Below are positions 6,225-12,073 of a DNA stretch of 12,073 bases, piece by piece; the first letter of the stretch is position 1; each line of letters starts with the position of its first letter. The notes beneath the pieces are model-generated. The model saw only the letters and a list, made by a program, of their open reading frames with translations, was not told where the DNA came from and made no database searches. The position numbers and the translations under genes were made by a program. The stretch is from assembly GCA_003647675.1 (NCBI GenBank), contig QMNH01000011.1, positions 1 through 12,073 on the forward strand. Direction: 5' to 3'. Origin of the DNA: Candidatus Falkowiibacteriota bacterium. GTDB taxonomy: Bacteria > Patescibacteriota > Patescibacteriia > Patescibacteriales > UBA12075.

Positions 6225-7472
6225 TTGCGGGTTTTATTAAGAATCGTATTTTATAAGATAGTAGTTAGGCTGTATGGACTTTATTTGTCATTACTTAAAA
6301 AATTAGGCTGGAAAGGCTTTAGCGGGGATATATTTTCGTTTTTTTTAAGCCAGAAATTAGTCCATATTTTAGTAGTAATAATTACCGCTTTATTGATAAT
6401 TATTAATGTTACTCCTAAAACCAGGGCTGGGGGATTTACCGAGCGGGCGCATGAAACAATTTTAGCGGACTTAATTAGAAGTGAAATAAGCGGATTTGAA
6501 GAGAATGAGCAATTAATTGTGGAAACTTTTGACAAGGAGGCTGCAATTACCGCAACCCATCAATCTTATTTGGATAATCTGGGAAGTTTTCGAGCACAGC
6601 CGCAAATTAATATTGGTGCCATTGACGAAGAAGAGGAAATGCCGACAATTCAGGGCGGAGGCAGTATAGTAAAGCCGGAAATAGTTGCCACAAAAAAAAC
6701 AAAAAGAGCCAGGACAGAAATAATAGAATATATTGTATTATCCGGAGACACAATAAGTACTATTGCCGAAGAATATGAAGTAAGCGTCAGTACTATTTTA
6801 TGGGAAAATGATTTAAGCGCTTATAGTATAATAAGGCCGGGAGACAAATTAGCGATTTTACCGCAAAGCGGCATAACCCATAAGATTAAAAAGGGGGAGA
6901 CTATTAGCAGTATTGCTAAAAATTATAAAGCTGATGAAGAAAAAGTATTGGAGGCAAATAAATTAGCCAAGGACGCGACTCTGCAGGTAGGAGATAAGCT
7001 AGTTATTCCGGGAGGTAAAAAAGTAAGCTACACAAGTTATACCCCGACTACTTATACCGGCTTTTCTGCTATTATAGACGCGGTTAAAGCGCCGAATGCC
7101 AAGCCCACGGCTGGCAACAAGATGAATTGGCCAACAGAGGGCAAGCGCATTACTCAGTATTATTCTTGGCGCCATCATGCGGTAGATATAGCCAATAAAA
7201 CCGGAACACCGATTTATTCGGCTGACGCCGGAACAGTTGAATATGTCGGCTGGGGAACCGGCTACGGAAACCAGATAGTGATTGACCATGGCGGCGGCAA
7301 GAAAACCAGGTATGCCCATCTTTCAAAATTTTACGTAGAAAAAGGAGATAAGGCAAGTAAAGGGCAAACTATCGCGGCCATGGGTTCTACCGGCTGGTCA
7401 ACCGGCCCGCATTTGCATTTTGAAGTGATTATTAACGGTTTAAAATATAATCCATTAAATTATATTAAATAA
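6225..7472 (+). CDS. LysM-domain M23 family peptidoglycan endopeptidase
   Basis: A secreted or membrane-anchored zinc metallopeptidase that should cut peptide cross-links in peptidoglycan. The first usual start codon is TTG 6225 (415 residues); see the open frame at 6036-6224 for a longer form. A membrane anchor lies near residues 46-65 (LVHILVVIITALLIIINVTP). An acidic, low-complexity outer linker follows. There are two LysM cell-wall-binding domains, at about 166-211 (YIVLSGDTISTIAEEYEV) and 218-264 (HKIKKGETISSIAKNYKA). The M23 catalytic domain starts near 305. Zinc ligands H317 and D321 (HHAVD, with Ala in place of the usual Gly), H365 (YAHL) and the HLH pair H396/H398 are all present, so it should be active. 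The next gene starts six bases after the stop and is probably co-transcribed. Confidence 0.93.
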   Translation: MRVLLRIVFYKIVVRLYGLYLSLLKKLGWKGFSGDIFSFFLSQKLVHILVVIITALLIIINVTPKTRAGGFTERAHETILADLIRSEISGFEENEQLIVETFDKEAAITATHQSYLDNLGSFRAQPQINIGAIDEEEEMPTIQGGGSIVKPEIVATKKTKRARTEIIEYIVLSGDTISTIAEEYEVSVSTILWENDLSAYSIIRPGDKLAILPQSGITHKIKKGETISSIAKNYKADEEKVLEANKLAKDATLQVGDKLVIPGGKKVSYTSYTPTTYTGFSAIIDAVKAPNAKPTAGNKMNWPTEGKRITQYYSWRHHAVDIANKTGTPIYSADAGTVEYVGWGTGYGNQIVIDHGGGKKTRYAHLSKFYVEKGDKASKGQTIAAMGSTGWSTGPHLHFEVIINGLKYNPLNYIK

Positions 7473-7478
7473 CTAACT

Positions 7479-7733
7479 ATGAAGTTTATTATTGGAATAA
7501 TTTTATTGGTAATTGGTCTGTTAATTGTTATTAAATCAGAATGGATGCTAAATAATTTCGGTCGGATTGGTTTTTTTGACCGAAAATTGGGAACCGAAGG
7601 CGGTTCCCGTCTAGGCTATAAACTAGTGGGCATGTTATTTATTTTTTTGGGAGTATTATGCGTAACCGGCTTAATCGGTGGTTTTATGTCCTGGCTAACT
7701 GCACCTCTTACTAAATACACCATGCCGAATTAA
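7479..7733 (+). CDS. Small two-helix membrane protein with an LGTEGGSRL motif
   Basis: The 84-residue product has two hydrophobic segments, at about residues 3-18 (FIIGIILLVIGLLIVI) and 47-70 (YKLVGMLFIFLGVLCVTGLIGGFM). Between them is a hydrophilic loop with FGRIGFFDRKLGTEGGSRLGYK. The Gly-Thr-Glu-Gly-Gly-Ser-Arg part of this loop resembles small membrane proteins I associate with Patescibacteria genomes, but I know no assigned function. ATG 7479 follows the M23 stop after six bases without a Shine-Dalgarno, so both proteins probably come from one mRNA. That suggests a role at the cell envelope beside the peptidase; this is inference from position only. Confidence 0.8.
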   Translation: MKFIIGIILLVIGLLIVIKSEWMLNNFGRIGFFDRKLGTEGGSRLGYKLVGMLFIFLGVLCVTGLIGGFMSWLTAPLTKYTMPN

Positions 7734-7760
7734 TTAAATTGATTTATTTTTAGTATAATT

Positions 7761-7825
7761 TTAAATCTTAAATCTAAAATTTTACCCGCCAAAGCTTTAG
7801 CGACGGCGGGCTTAAATCTAAAATT
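7761..7825. repeat. GC hairpin bounded by a 15-bp direct repeat, with heptamer words
   Basis: CTTAAATCTAAAATT occurs at 7767-7781 and again at 7811-7825. Between the copies lies a GC-rich palindrome: CCCGCC (7785-7790) pairs with GGCGGG (7805-7810) around a loop containing AAAGCTTT. The left repeat extends a heptamer series (TTAAATC at 7761 and 7768, TAAAATT at 7775). The arrangement looks like a small palindromic insertion with target duplication. It ends four bases before tRNA-Ala. No T-tract follows the stem, so terminator function is doubtful. Confidence 0.75.
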
Positions 7826-7829
7826 ACCT

Positions 7830-7902
7830 GGGCCAGTAGCTCAATTGGTAGAGCGCCTCGCTTGCACCGAGGAGGTAGCGGGTTCAAATCCTGTCTGGTC
7901 CA
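7830..7902 (+). tRNA. tRNA-Ala (anticodon TGC)
   Basis: A 73-nt tRNA. Acceptor GGGCCAG (7830-7836) pairs with CTGGTCC (7895-7901), including the G3-U70 pair that is the alanine identity element. The D stem is GCTC/GAGC. The anticodon stem CCTCG/CGAGG carries loop CTTGCAC, with TGC at 7863-7865. The T arm is GCGGG-TTCAAAT-CCTGT, and the discriminator is A7902. CCA is not encoded. A strong terminator follows immediately. Confidence 0.96.
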
Positions 7903-7905
7903 CAA

Positions 7906-7943
7906 AGATAATAGCGCTGGTTTACGCCAGCGCTATTATTTTT
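7906..7943 (+). terminator. Strong intrinsic terminator after tRNA-Ala
   Basis: A perfect 11-bp stem, AATAGCGCTGG (7910-7920) with CCAGCGCTATT (7927-7937), around a 6-nt loop. It can be extended outward by A-T pairs and one G-U pair to about 7906/7941, and ends in ATTTTT. The A-rich left side means it may also work in the reverse direction. Confidence 0.88.
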
Positions 7944-7993
7944 GTGGCTAGATGTGTTCCTGAATCTGCGGATTGGCGTGGGGTTTTCGCCCC

Positions 7994-8013
7994 TTCAAAT
8001 CCTGTCTGGTCCA
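7994..8013 (+). pseudogene. Partial copy of the tRNA-Ala 3' end
   Basis: Bases 7994-8017 are identical over 24 bp to 7883-7906, which is the T loop, the 3' half of the T stem, the 3' acceptor strand and four bases beyond. The tRNA part of the copy ends at 8013. Sequence upstream of the copy (7945-7993) is not tRNA-Ala: the T-stem partner is lost and replaced by a GGGG-TTTTCG-CCCC hairpin. TGGCTAG at 7945-7951 could pair at six of seven positions with the copied acceptor strand, giving a 69-nt tRNA-sized relic. It may be a decayed second tRNA or an attachment-site footprint. Confidence 0.7.
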
Positions 8014-8023
8014 CAAATAAAAT

Positions 8024-8046
8024 CCGCGTTTTTGCGCGGTTTTTTT
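8024..8046 (+). terminator. Second intrinsic terminator, behind the tRNA-Ala relic
   Basis: CCGCG (8024-8028) pairs with CGCGG (8035-8039) around TTTTTG, followed directly by seven T (8040-8046). It lies 10 bases after the copied tRNA 3' end, the same layout as the intact tRNA and its terminator. It separates the tRNA region from polA, so polA needs its own promoter in 8047-8089. Confidence 0.8.
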
Positions 8047-8089
8047 ATATGGCTTGTTTTATGTTTGAATTTATGATGTAATATAATAT
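8047..8089 (+). promoter_or_regulatory. Candidate polA promoter region
   Basis: Since a terminator ends at 8046, polA should have a promoter here. The DNA holds -10-like boxes TATGAT (8072-8077) and TATAAT (8082-8087), but no well-spaced -35. Use of TATGAT would give a leader of only a few bases before ATG 8090. Use of TATAAT would start transcription just inside the annotated gene, favouring the second ATG at 8114. Confidence 0.3.
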
Positions 8090-10924
8090 ATGGCTAAAGA
8101 TAAAGAAAAATTAATGATTATTGACGGGAACGCTTTGATTCACCGTAGTTTTCACGCTCTTCCGCCCACCATAACCACAAAAACAGGAGAAATGGTAAAC
8201 GCGGTTTACGGCTTTGCTTCTTTTTTTATTAAAGCAATGCGGGAAATAAGGCCGGAATACGTGGTGCTTACCTTAGATAAAAAGGGGCCGACTTTTCGGC
8301 ATAAGAAGTTTAAGGAATATAAAGCGAAGCGGATCAAGGCGCCGCAGGAATTGTATGATCAAATTCCGAAAGTTAAGGAAATCGTTCGTAGTTTTAATAT
8401 TCCGGTGTTCGCGGTTACCGGCTTTGAAGCTGACGATTTAATCGGTACAATCAGCCGAAAAGTTGACGGTAATGTTGAGAAAATTATTTTAACCGGCGAC
8501 ATGGACACCCTGCAGCTGGTTAATCATCATACGAAAGTATATACAATGAGCCGGGGAATAACCGATTCAATAATTTATGACGAAAAAGCAGTAAGAGAGC
8601 GCTATGATTTAAAAGTCGAACAGCTGATAGATTACAAGGCTTTGCGGGGAGATCCAAGCGACAATATTCCGGGAGTCAGGGGAATCGGTGAAAAAACCGC
8701 CGTTGAGCTTTTAAAGAATTTTAAAACTTTGGACGGAGTATATAAAAATTTAGACAGCGATAAAACCAAAGACAGAATCAAAGAATTATTAAATAAGCAC
8801 AAGAAAGACGCGTTTTTATCAAAGGAATTGGGAACAATTAAATGCGATGTGCCGATAAAATTTGATTTGGAGGCCACCCGCTTTAAAGACCTTGACAAGA
8901 ATAGAGTAATAAAAGTTTTTAGCGAATTTGAATTTAAATCGTTGTTGCCCCGAGTACAGGCTCTGTTTAATAATTTAACAAAAGAGACGAAAGAGGAGCG
9001 CCGGGAAAATATTATTAATAAGTTTGAACGGAACAAAACAAAGTTTAAGTATAAATTAATAGAAAAGGAAAAAGATTTTAATAATTTTTTAGCTTTATTA
9101 AAAAAACAAAAGCAATTTACTTTTGATACCGAGACTTCGTCCTTTGACCCTTTAACCGCCGATTTGCTTGGCATAAGTTTTTCTTGGAAGCCGGGGGAGG
9201 CGTATTACGTGAAAGTTAAAAGTGAAAAGTTAAAAGTTGAAAGTAAACAGGATGATCTTTTTAGCTATCGAAAAAACAAGAAAATAAAAAAACAAGAAAA
9301 CAAAAAAACAAGAAAACAAGAAAACAATTTTTGGCTTCAAAGTTTGAAGCCGGTTTTTGAGGATGAAAAGGTTAAAAAAATAGCGCAGAACGCGAAGTTT
9401 GATATCCGGGTAATGAAAAATAACGGAATTGACGTTAAAGGATTATATTTTGACACTATGCTGGCTTCTTATTTGCTTAGCCCGGGAACCAGAGGGCACG
9501 GGCTGGACGCTTTAGCTTTTAGTGAATTTGGATTTGAAAAGATTTCAAAGGATGATTTGCTTGGCAAAGGACGGGATCGTATCACTTTTAGTGAAATAGA
9601 AAACGAAAAGCTTGGTCTTTATTCCTGTGAAGATGCTGATTTTACCAACCGGCTGGTAAAAAAATTAAAACCGCGCTTAAAAGAGCATGAGTTATTAATT
9701 TTATTTAATAAAATTGAAGTACCGCTAGTTTTGGTTCTGGCCCGCATGGAAGACCGGGGAGTTAAAATAAATAAACAAATTTTAGCTAAAATGAGTGAAA
9801 AAATAGCTAAAAAAATAAATAGCCTGGAAAAGAAAATTTTTAAAGAGGCTGGCGGAAAATTTAATATTAAATCAACTCAGCAATTGAAAGAAGTATTATT
9901 TGAAAAATTGGAAATTCCCATTGATAATATTAAGAAAACCAAAACCGGACTTTCAACCGCTGCGGGTGAATTGGAAAAACTAAAAGATATGCATCCGATA
10001 ATACGATTAATCCAGGAATACCGGGAATTAACAAAATTGGCAAGCACTTATATTAATGCTTTGCCCTTGCTTATTAATAAAAAAACTAATCGATTGCATA
10101 CTAGTTTTAACCAAACCATAACTGCTACCGGCCGGCTCTCCAGTACTGAGCCGAACCTGCAGAATATTCCTATTCGGACAGAGTTGGGACGGGAAATTCG
10201 CCAAGCTTTTGTGTCCGAGAAAGGCTGTAAGCTATTAAGTCTGGATTATTCCCAAATAGAGCTGCGGCTGGCGGCTCACATGTCTTCTGATAAAAAGATG
10301 ATGGCCGCGTTTAGAAATAATATTGATATTCACCGGGCAACCGCCGCTGAAATAAATCAGGTAAATCCGGGAGAAGTAACATCCGAAATGCGGCGTGAAG
10401 CTAAGGCGATTAATTTTGGCCTGCTGTACGGGCAGGGCGCGCATGGGCTGGCGCAAACCGCGGATATTTCATATTTTAAAGCAAAAGAATTTATTGATGA
10501 ATATTTTAAAGTTTATAAAGGTGTAAAAAAATATATTGATGCTTCGATCCAAGAGGCGAGAAAGAAAGGATATGCCGAAACTCTTTTGCATCGCCGCCGC
10601 TATTTACCGGATTTAAATTCCAGCGTAGTTATGGTTAGAAAAGCGGCTGAGCGCATGGCGATTAATACTCCGCTCCAGGGTACGGCCGCGGACATGATCA
10701 AGGTAGCGATGATAGAAGTAGAAGAAAAAATAAAAGACCTGGATATTAAGATGATTTTGCAGGTGCATGACGAATTGGTTTTTGAAGTAAAAAATGATAA
10801 GCTTAAAAAAGCAGCCAAGAAAATTAAAGATATAATGGAGGGAGTTATTAAGCTAAAAGTGCCGATAGTAGTTGATGTGAGCGCGGGCAATAATTGGGGT
10901 GAGATGATTAAATTAAAAGTTTAA
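8090..10924 (+). CDS. polA: DNA polymerase I with 5' nuclease, 3'-5' exonuclease and polymerase domains
   Basis: PolA fills gaps, removes RNA primers and repairs DNA. The 944 residues include all three modules. The 5' nuclease (about 1-295) shows IIDGNALIHRSFHALPP, DKKGPTFRHKKFKEYKAKR, GFEADDLIGTI, LTGDMDTLQL and RGDPSDNIPGVRGIGEKTA. The 3'-5' exonuclease keeps its four metal-binding acids D346/E348 (DTE), D438 (NAKFD) and D515, plus Y511 (YSCED), so proofreading should be intact. In the polymerase, motif A is D719YSQIELR, the O-helix has R768, K772, F776 and Y780 at the exact E. coli spacing, and motif C has H893-D894-E. Residues about 374-412 are a Lys-rich repeat-encoded insert. ATG 8090 is used here; ATG 8114 (LMIIDGN) is an alternative. 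There is no Shine-Dalgarno. Confidence 0.96.
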   Translation: MAKDKEKLMIIDGNALIHRSFHALPPTITTKTGEMVNAVYGFASFFIKAMREIRPEYVVLTLDKKGPTFRHKKFKEYKAKRIKAPQELYDQIPKVKEIVRSFNIPVFAVTGFEADDLIGTISRKVDGNVEKIILTGDMDTLQLVNHHTKVYTMSRGITDSIIYDEKAVRERYDLKVEQLIDYKALRGDPSDNIPGVRGIGEKTAVELLKNFKTLDGVYKNLDSDKTKDRIKELLNKHKKDAFLSKELGTIKCDVPIKFDLEATRFKDLDKNRVIKVFSEFEFKSLLPRVQALFNNLTKETKEERRENIINKFERNKTKFKYKLIEKEKDFNNFLALLKKQKQFTFDTETSSFDPLTADLLGISFSWKPGEAYYVKVKSEKLKVESKQDDLFSYRKNKKIKKQENKKTRKQENNFWLQSLKPVFEDEKVKKIAQNAKFDIRVMKNNGIDVKGLYFDTMLASYLLSPGTRGHGLDALAFSEFGFEKISKDDLLGKGRDRITFSEIENEKLGLYSCEDADFTNRLVKKLKPRLKEHELLILFNKIEVPLVLVLARMEDRGVKINKQILAKMSEKIAKKINSLEKKIFKEAGGKFNIKSTQQLKEVLFEKLEIPIDNIKKTKTGLSTAAGELEKLKDMHPIIRLIQEYRELTKLASTYINALPLLINKKTNRLHTSFNQTITATGRLSSTEPNLQNIPIRTELGREIRQAFVSEKGCKLLSLDYSQIELRLAAHMSSDKKMMAAFRNNIDIHRATAAEINQVNPGEVTSEMRREAKAINFGLLYGQGAHGLAQTADISYFKAKEFIDEYFKVYKGVKKYIDASIQEARKKGYAETLLHRRRYLPDLNSSVVMVRKAAERMAINTPLQGTAADMIKVAMIEVEEKIKDLDIKMILQVHDELVFEVKNDKLKKAAKKIKDIMEGVIKLKVPIVVDVSAGNNWGEMIKLKV
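9212..9325 (+). repeat. Heptamer and 16-bp tandem repeats inside polA
   Basis: Five 7-bp units of the form AAAGTNN run from 9212 to 9246. After a 24-bp gap comes a 16-bp unit (seven A, C, AA, G, AAAA, C): two exact copies at 9286-9301 and 9302-9317, a shorter variant at 9271-9285 and a half unit to 9325. Neither unit length is a multiple of three, yet the frame stays open. The encoded Lys/Gln/Glu-rich stretch falls in a loop between exonuclease motifs I and II. Confidence 0.85.
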
Positions 10925-10948
10925 AGAAAAAAGTTATAAAGACATAAA

Positions 10949-10976
10949 TGAATATTGAATTATGAATTATGAATAT
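10949..10976 (+). repeat. Heptamer repeat that creates the murD start
   Basis: Four 7-bp units in tandem: TGAATAT (10949-10955), TGAATTA (10956-10962), TGAATTA (10963-10969), TGAATAT (10970-10976). The murD ATG (10962-10964) spans the junction of units two and three. Other ATGs formed by the array (10948, 10969) are out of frame and stop within a few codons. Confidence 0.75.
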
Positions 10977-12073
10977 TTAGAAAATAAAAAAATTGTAATA
11001 TTGGGCTATGGCATTGAAAATAAAGCCTTGGTTGAGTTTTTAATAAAGAAAAAAGTTAAAGCAGAAATTACGATTTGCGACGCCAGGGCTGAAGTTAGAA
11101 AAGAGATAAAAGGCGTTAAATGGAATTTAGGAAAGAATTACGACAAAAATTTAGATAGATTTGATATTGTTTCCCGGGTAGCCGGCTATCCTTTGTTTTC
11201 AGAAGAAATAAAAAAAGCCCTAGTGTCGGGAGCCGAAGTAACGAGCCCGGTTAAGCTATTTTTTGAATTTAGTCCGACTAAAAATATAATCGGCGTAACC
11301 GGCACTAAAGGCAAAGGCACCACTTCTTCATTAATTTTTGAAATAATAAAAAAGGCTCAAAAGAAAGTTTTTTGGGGAGGCAATATCGGTATTCCGATCT
11401 TTGGTTTTATGGATAAAATTAAATCGGACGACTGGGTCGTATTGGAATTATCCAGTTTTTTGCTCGAAGATTTTAATATAAGTCCGCGCCTAGCAGTGAT
11501 TACTAATTTTACAAAAGATCATTTGGCGCCGGCAGACCCGAATAATCCGAATTACCATAAGTCGTTAAAGGAATACAGGCAGGCTAAAAATAATATTATA
11601 AAATTTCAAAAGCCGGAAGACGTAGCTATTTTAAACGAAAAATTGGAAATAAAAAATTGGAAATTAGGCCAGGGTAAAATAATAAAATTTGGAAAATCTG
11701 AGCTGGAAAATGAGCTTGTCGGAGAACATAATAAGGAAAATATCGCGGCGGCAGTTGAAGCGGCGCGAATAATTGGGATTAAAAACGAAATAATAAAAAA
11801 AACGGTTAAAAATTTTAAAGGTCTTAATCATCGGCTCCAAAAAGTTGCTTACAAAAAAGATATAACGTATTATAACGACAGTTTTGCTACTACCCCGGAA
11901 GCGGCCATGACCGCGCTTAATTCATTTAGTTCCCCGATAATATTATTAGCCGGCGGAGCGGAAAAAAATTTAGATTTTAAAAAATTAGCCAGAGTTATTA
12001 AGTCTCGGGTTATATTTGTTGTTTTACTTCGAGGAAAAGCGACTCCCCGGCTTAAAAGAGAAATATTAAGGGT
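10962..12073 (+). CDS. murD: UDP-N-acetylmuramoyl-L-alanine--D-glutamate ligase (3' end outside window)
   Basis: MurD is the cytoplasmic ATP-dependent ligase that adds D-Glu to UDP-MurNAc-L-Ala in peptidoglycan synthesis. About 370 codons are visible, against a family length near 440-450, so roughly the last 70 residues lie beyond the edge. The N-terminal Rossmann domain begins KKIVILGYGIENKALVEFL. The ATP loop is G114-TKGKGTT with K118; Lys replaces the common Asn of GTNGK. Mur-ligase landmarks follow: E162-LSSF, the NFTKD186-H187 motif, YRQAKNNI with the probable carbamylated Lys, GLNH290-R291, NDSFATTPEAAMTAL and LLAGGAEKNLDF. ATG 10962 is the only workable start before the conserved strand; there is no Shine-Dalgarno. 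polA ends 37 bases upstream with no terminator between, so the two genes may share a transcript. Confidence 0.93.
   Translation, partial: MNYEYLENKKIVILGYGIENKALVEFLIKKKVKAEITICDARAEVRKEIKGVKWNLGKNYDKNLDRFDIVSRVAGYPLFSEEIKKALVSGAEVTSPVKLFFEFSPTKNIIGVTGTKGKGTTSSLIFEIIKKAQKKVFWGGNIGIPIFGFMDKIKSDDWVVLELSSFLLEDFNISPRLAVITNFTKDHLAPADPNNPNYHKSLKEYRQAKNNIIKFQKPEDVAILNEKLEIKNWKLGQGKIIKFGKSELENELVGEHNKENIAAAVEAARIIGIKNEIIKKTVKNFKGLNHRLQKVAYKKDITYYNDSFATTPEAAMTALNSFSSPIILLAGGAEKNLDFKKLARVIKSRVIFVVLLRGKATPRLKREILR

Noticed and set aside
6999..7356. Two - strand open frames opposite the M23 catalytic domain
   Set aside because: Both overlap the zinc-ligand region of a clear M23 gene and look like antisense shadows.
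3457..7902. tRNAs without an encoded CCA as a sign of damage
   Set aside because: Both tRNAs fold well; many bacteria add CCA with a nucleotidyltransferase, so this is ordinary.
7845..8081. A 78-codon + strand open frame across tRNA-Ala
   Set aside because: It is read through the tRNA and the terminator; its SNPVWSTK segments are translations of the tRNA 3' end and its duplicate.
8082..8087. Perfect TATAAT as the polA -10 box
   Set aside because: It ends two bases before the ATG, so transcription would begin inside the annotated gene, and no -35 box lies at a proper distance. Kept only as a weak candidate.
8632..9174. A 180-codon - strand open frame inside polA
   Set aside because: It is a shadow of polA, which shows full domain motifs on the + strand; the translation is Ser/Phe/Leu-rich without motifs.

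Overview
The window looks like chromosomal DNA from an uncultured Candidate Phyla Radiation (Patescibacteria, probably Parcubacteria-like) bacterium. The grounds are strongly AT-rich DNA with Lys/Ile/Asn-rich proteins, A/T-rich start regions almost without Shine-Dalgarno sites, tRNA genes without an encoded CCA end, a lone membrane-anchored family 5 solute-binding protein, a LysM-M23 peptidase with a long hydrophobic N-terminus, and many short tandem repeats between genes. The phylum-level call is inference; no 16S gene or other decisive marker is present.

Layout from left to right. Positions 1-1275 hold a translation/secretion cluster on the + strand: the 3' part of infC (IF-3), rpmI (L35), rplT (L20) and secG. 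Positions 1272-3629 form a block bounded by a 74-bp inverted repeat (3 mismatches) that encloses an oligopeptide-type solute-binding protein and tRNA-Leu(CAG). Then comes rnj (RNase J), which meets a 70-aa unknown gene on the - strand across a probable bidirectional terminator. A divergent promoter region (about 5852-6005) serves that unknown gene and a LysM/M23 cell-wall peptidase, which is followed 6 bases later by a small two-helix membrane protein. tRNA-Ala(TGC) follows, with a strong terminator, a stray copy of its own 3' end and a second terminator. DNA polymerase I (polA, with all three catalytic modules) and the start of murD (UDP-N-acetylmuramoylalanine-D-glutamate ligase, cut by the window edge) close the window.

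Functionally this is core housekeeping: ribosome assembly and initiation, protein export, RNA decay, DNA repair/replication, and peptidoglycan synthesis (murD) and remodelling (M23). I see no defence system, CRISPR array, transposase or biosynthetic cluster, and no convincing new multi-gene system.

The unusual layer is the repeat content. Tandem words of 7 bp (8 bp in one case) occur at stop or start codons of several genes, and arrays of 7-bp and 16-bp units sit inside the polA reading frame. Two small insert-like segments are bounded by 11-bp and 15-bp direct repeats. Other points worth checking are a Glu in place of the metal-ligand His in RNase J, a probable non-ATG upstream start for the M23 gene, and a probable leaderless promoter for the 70-aa gene.
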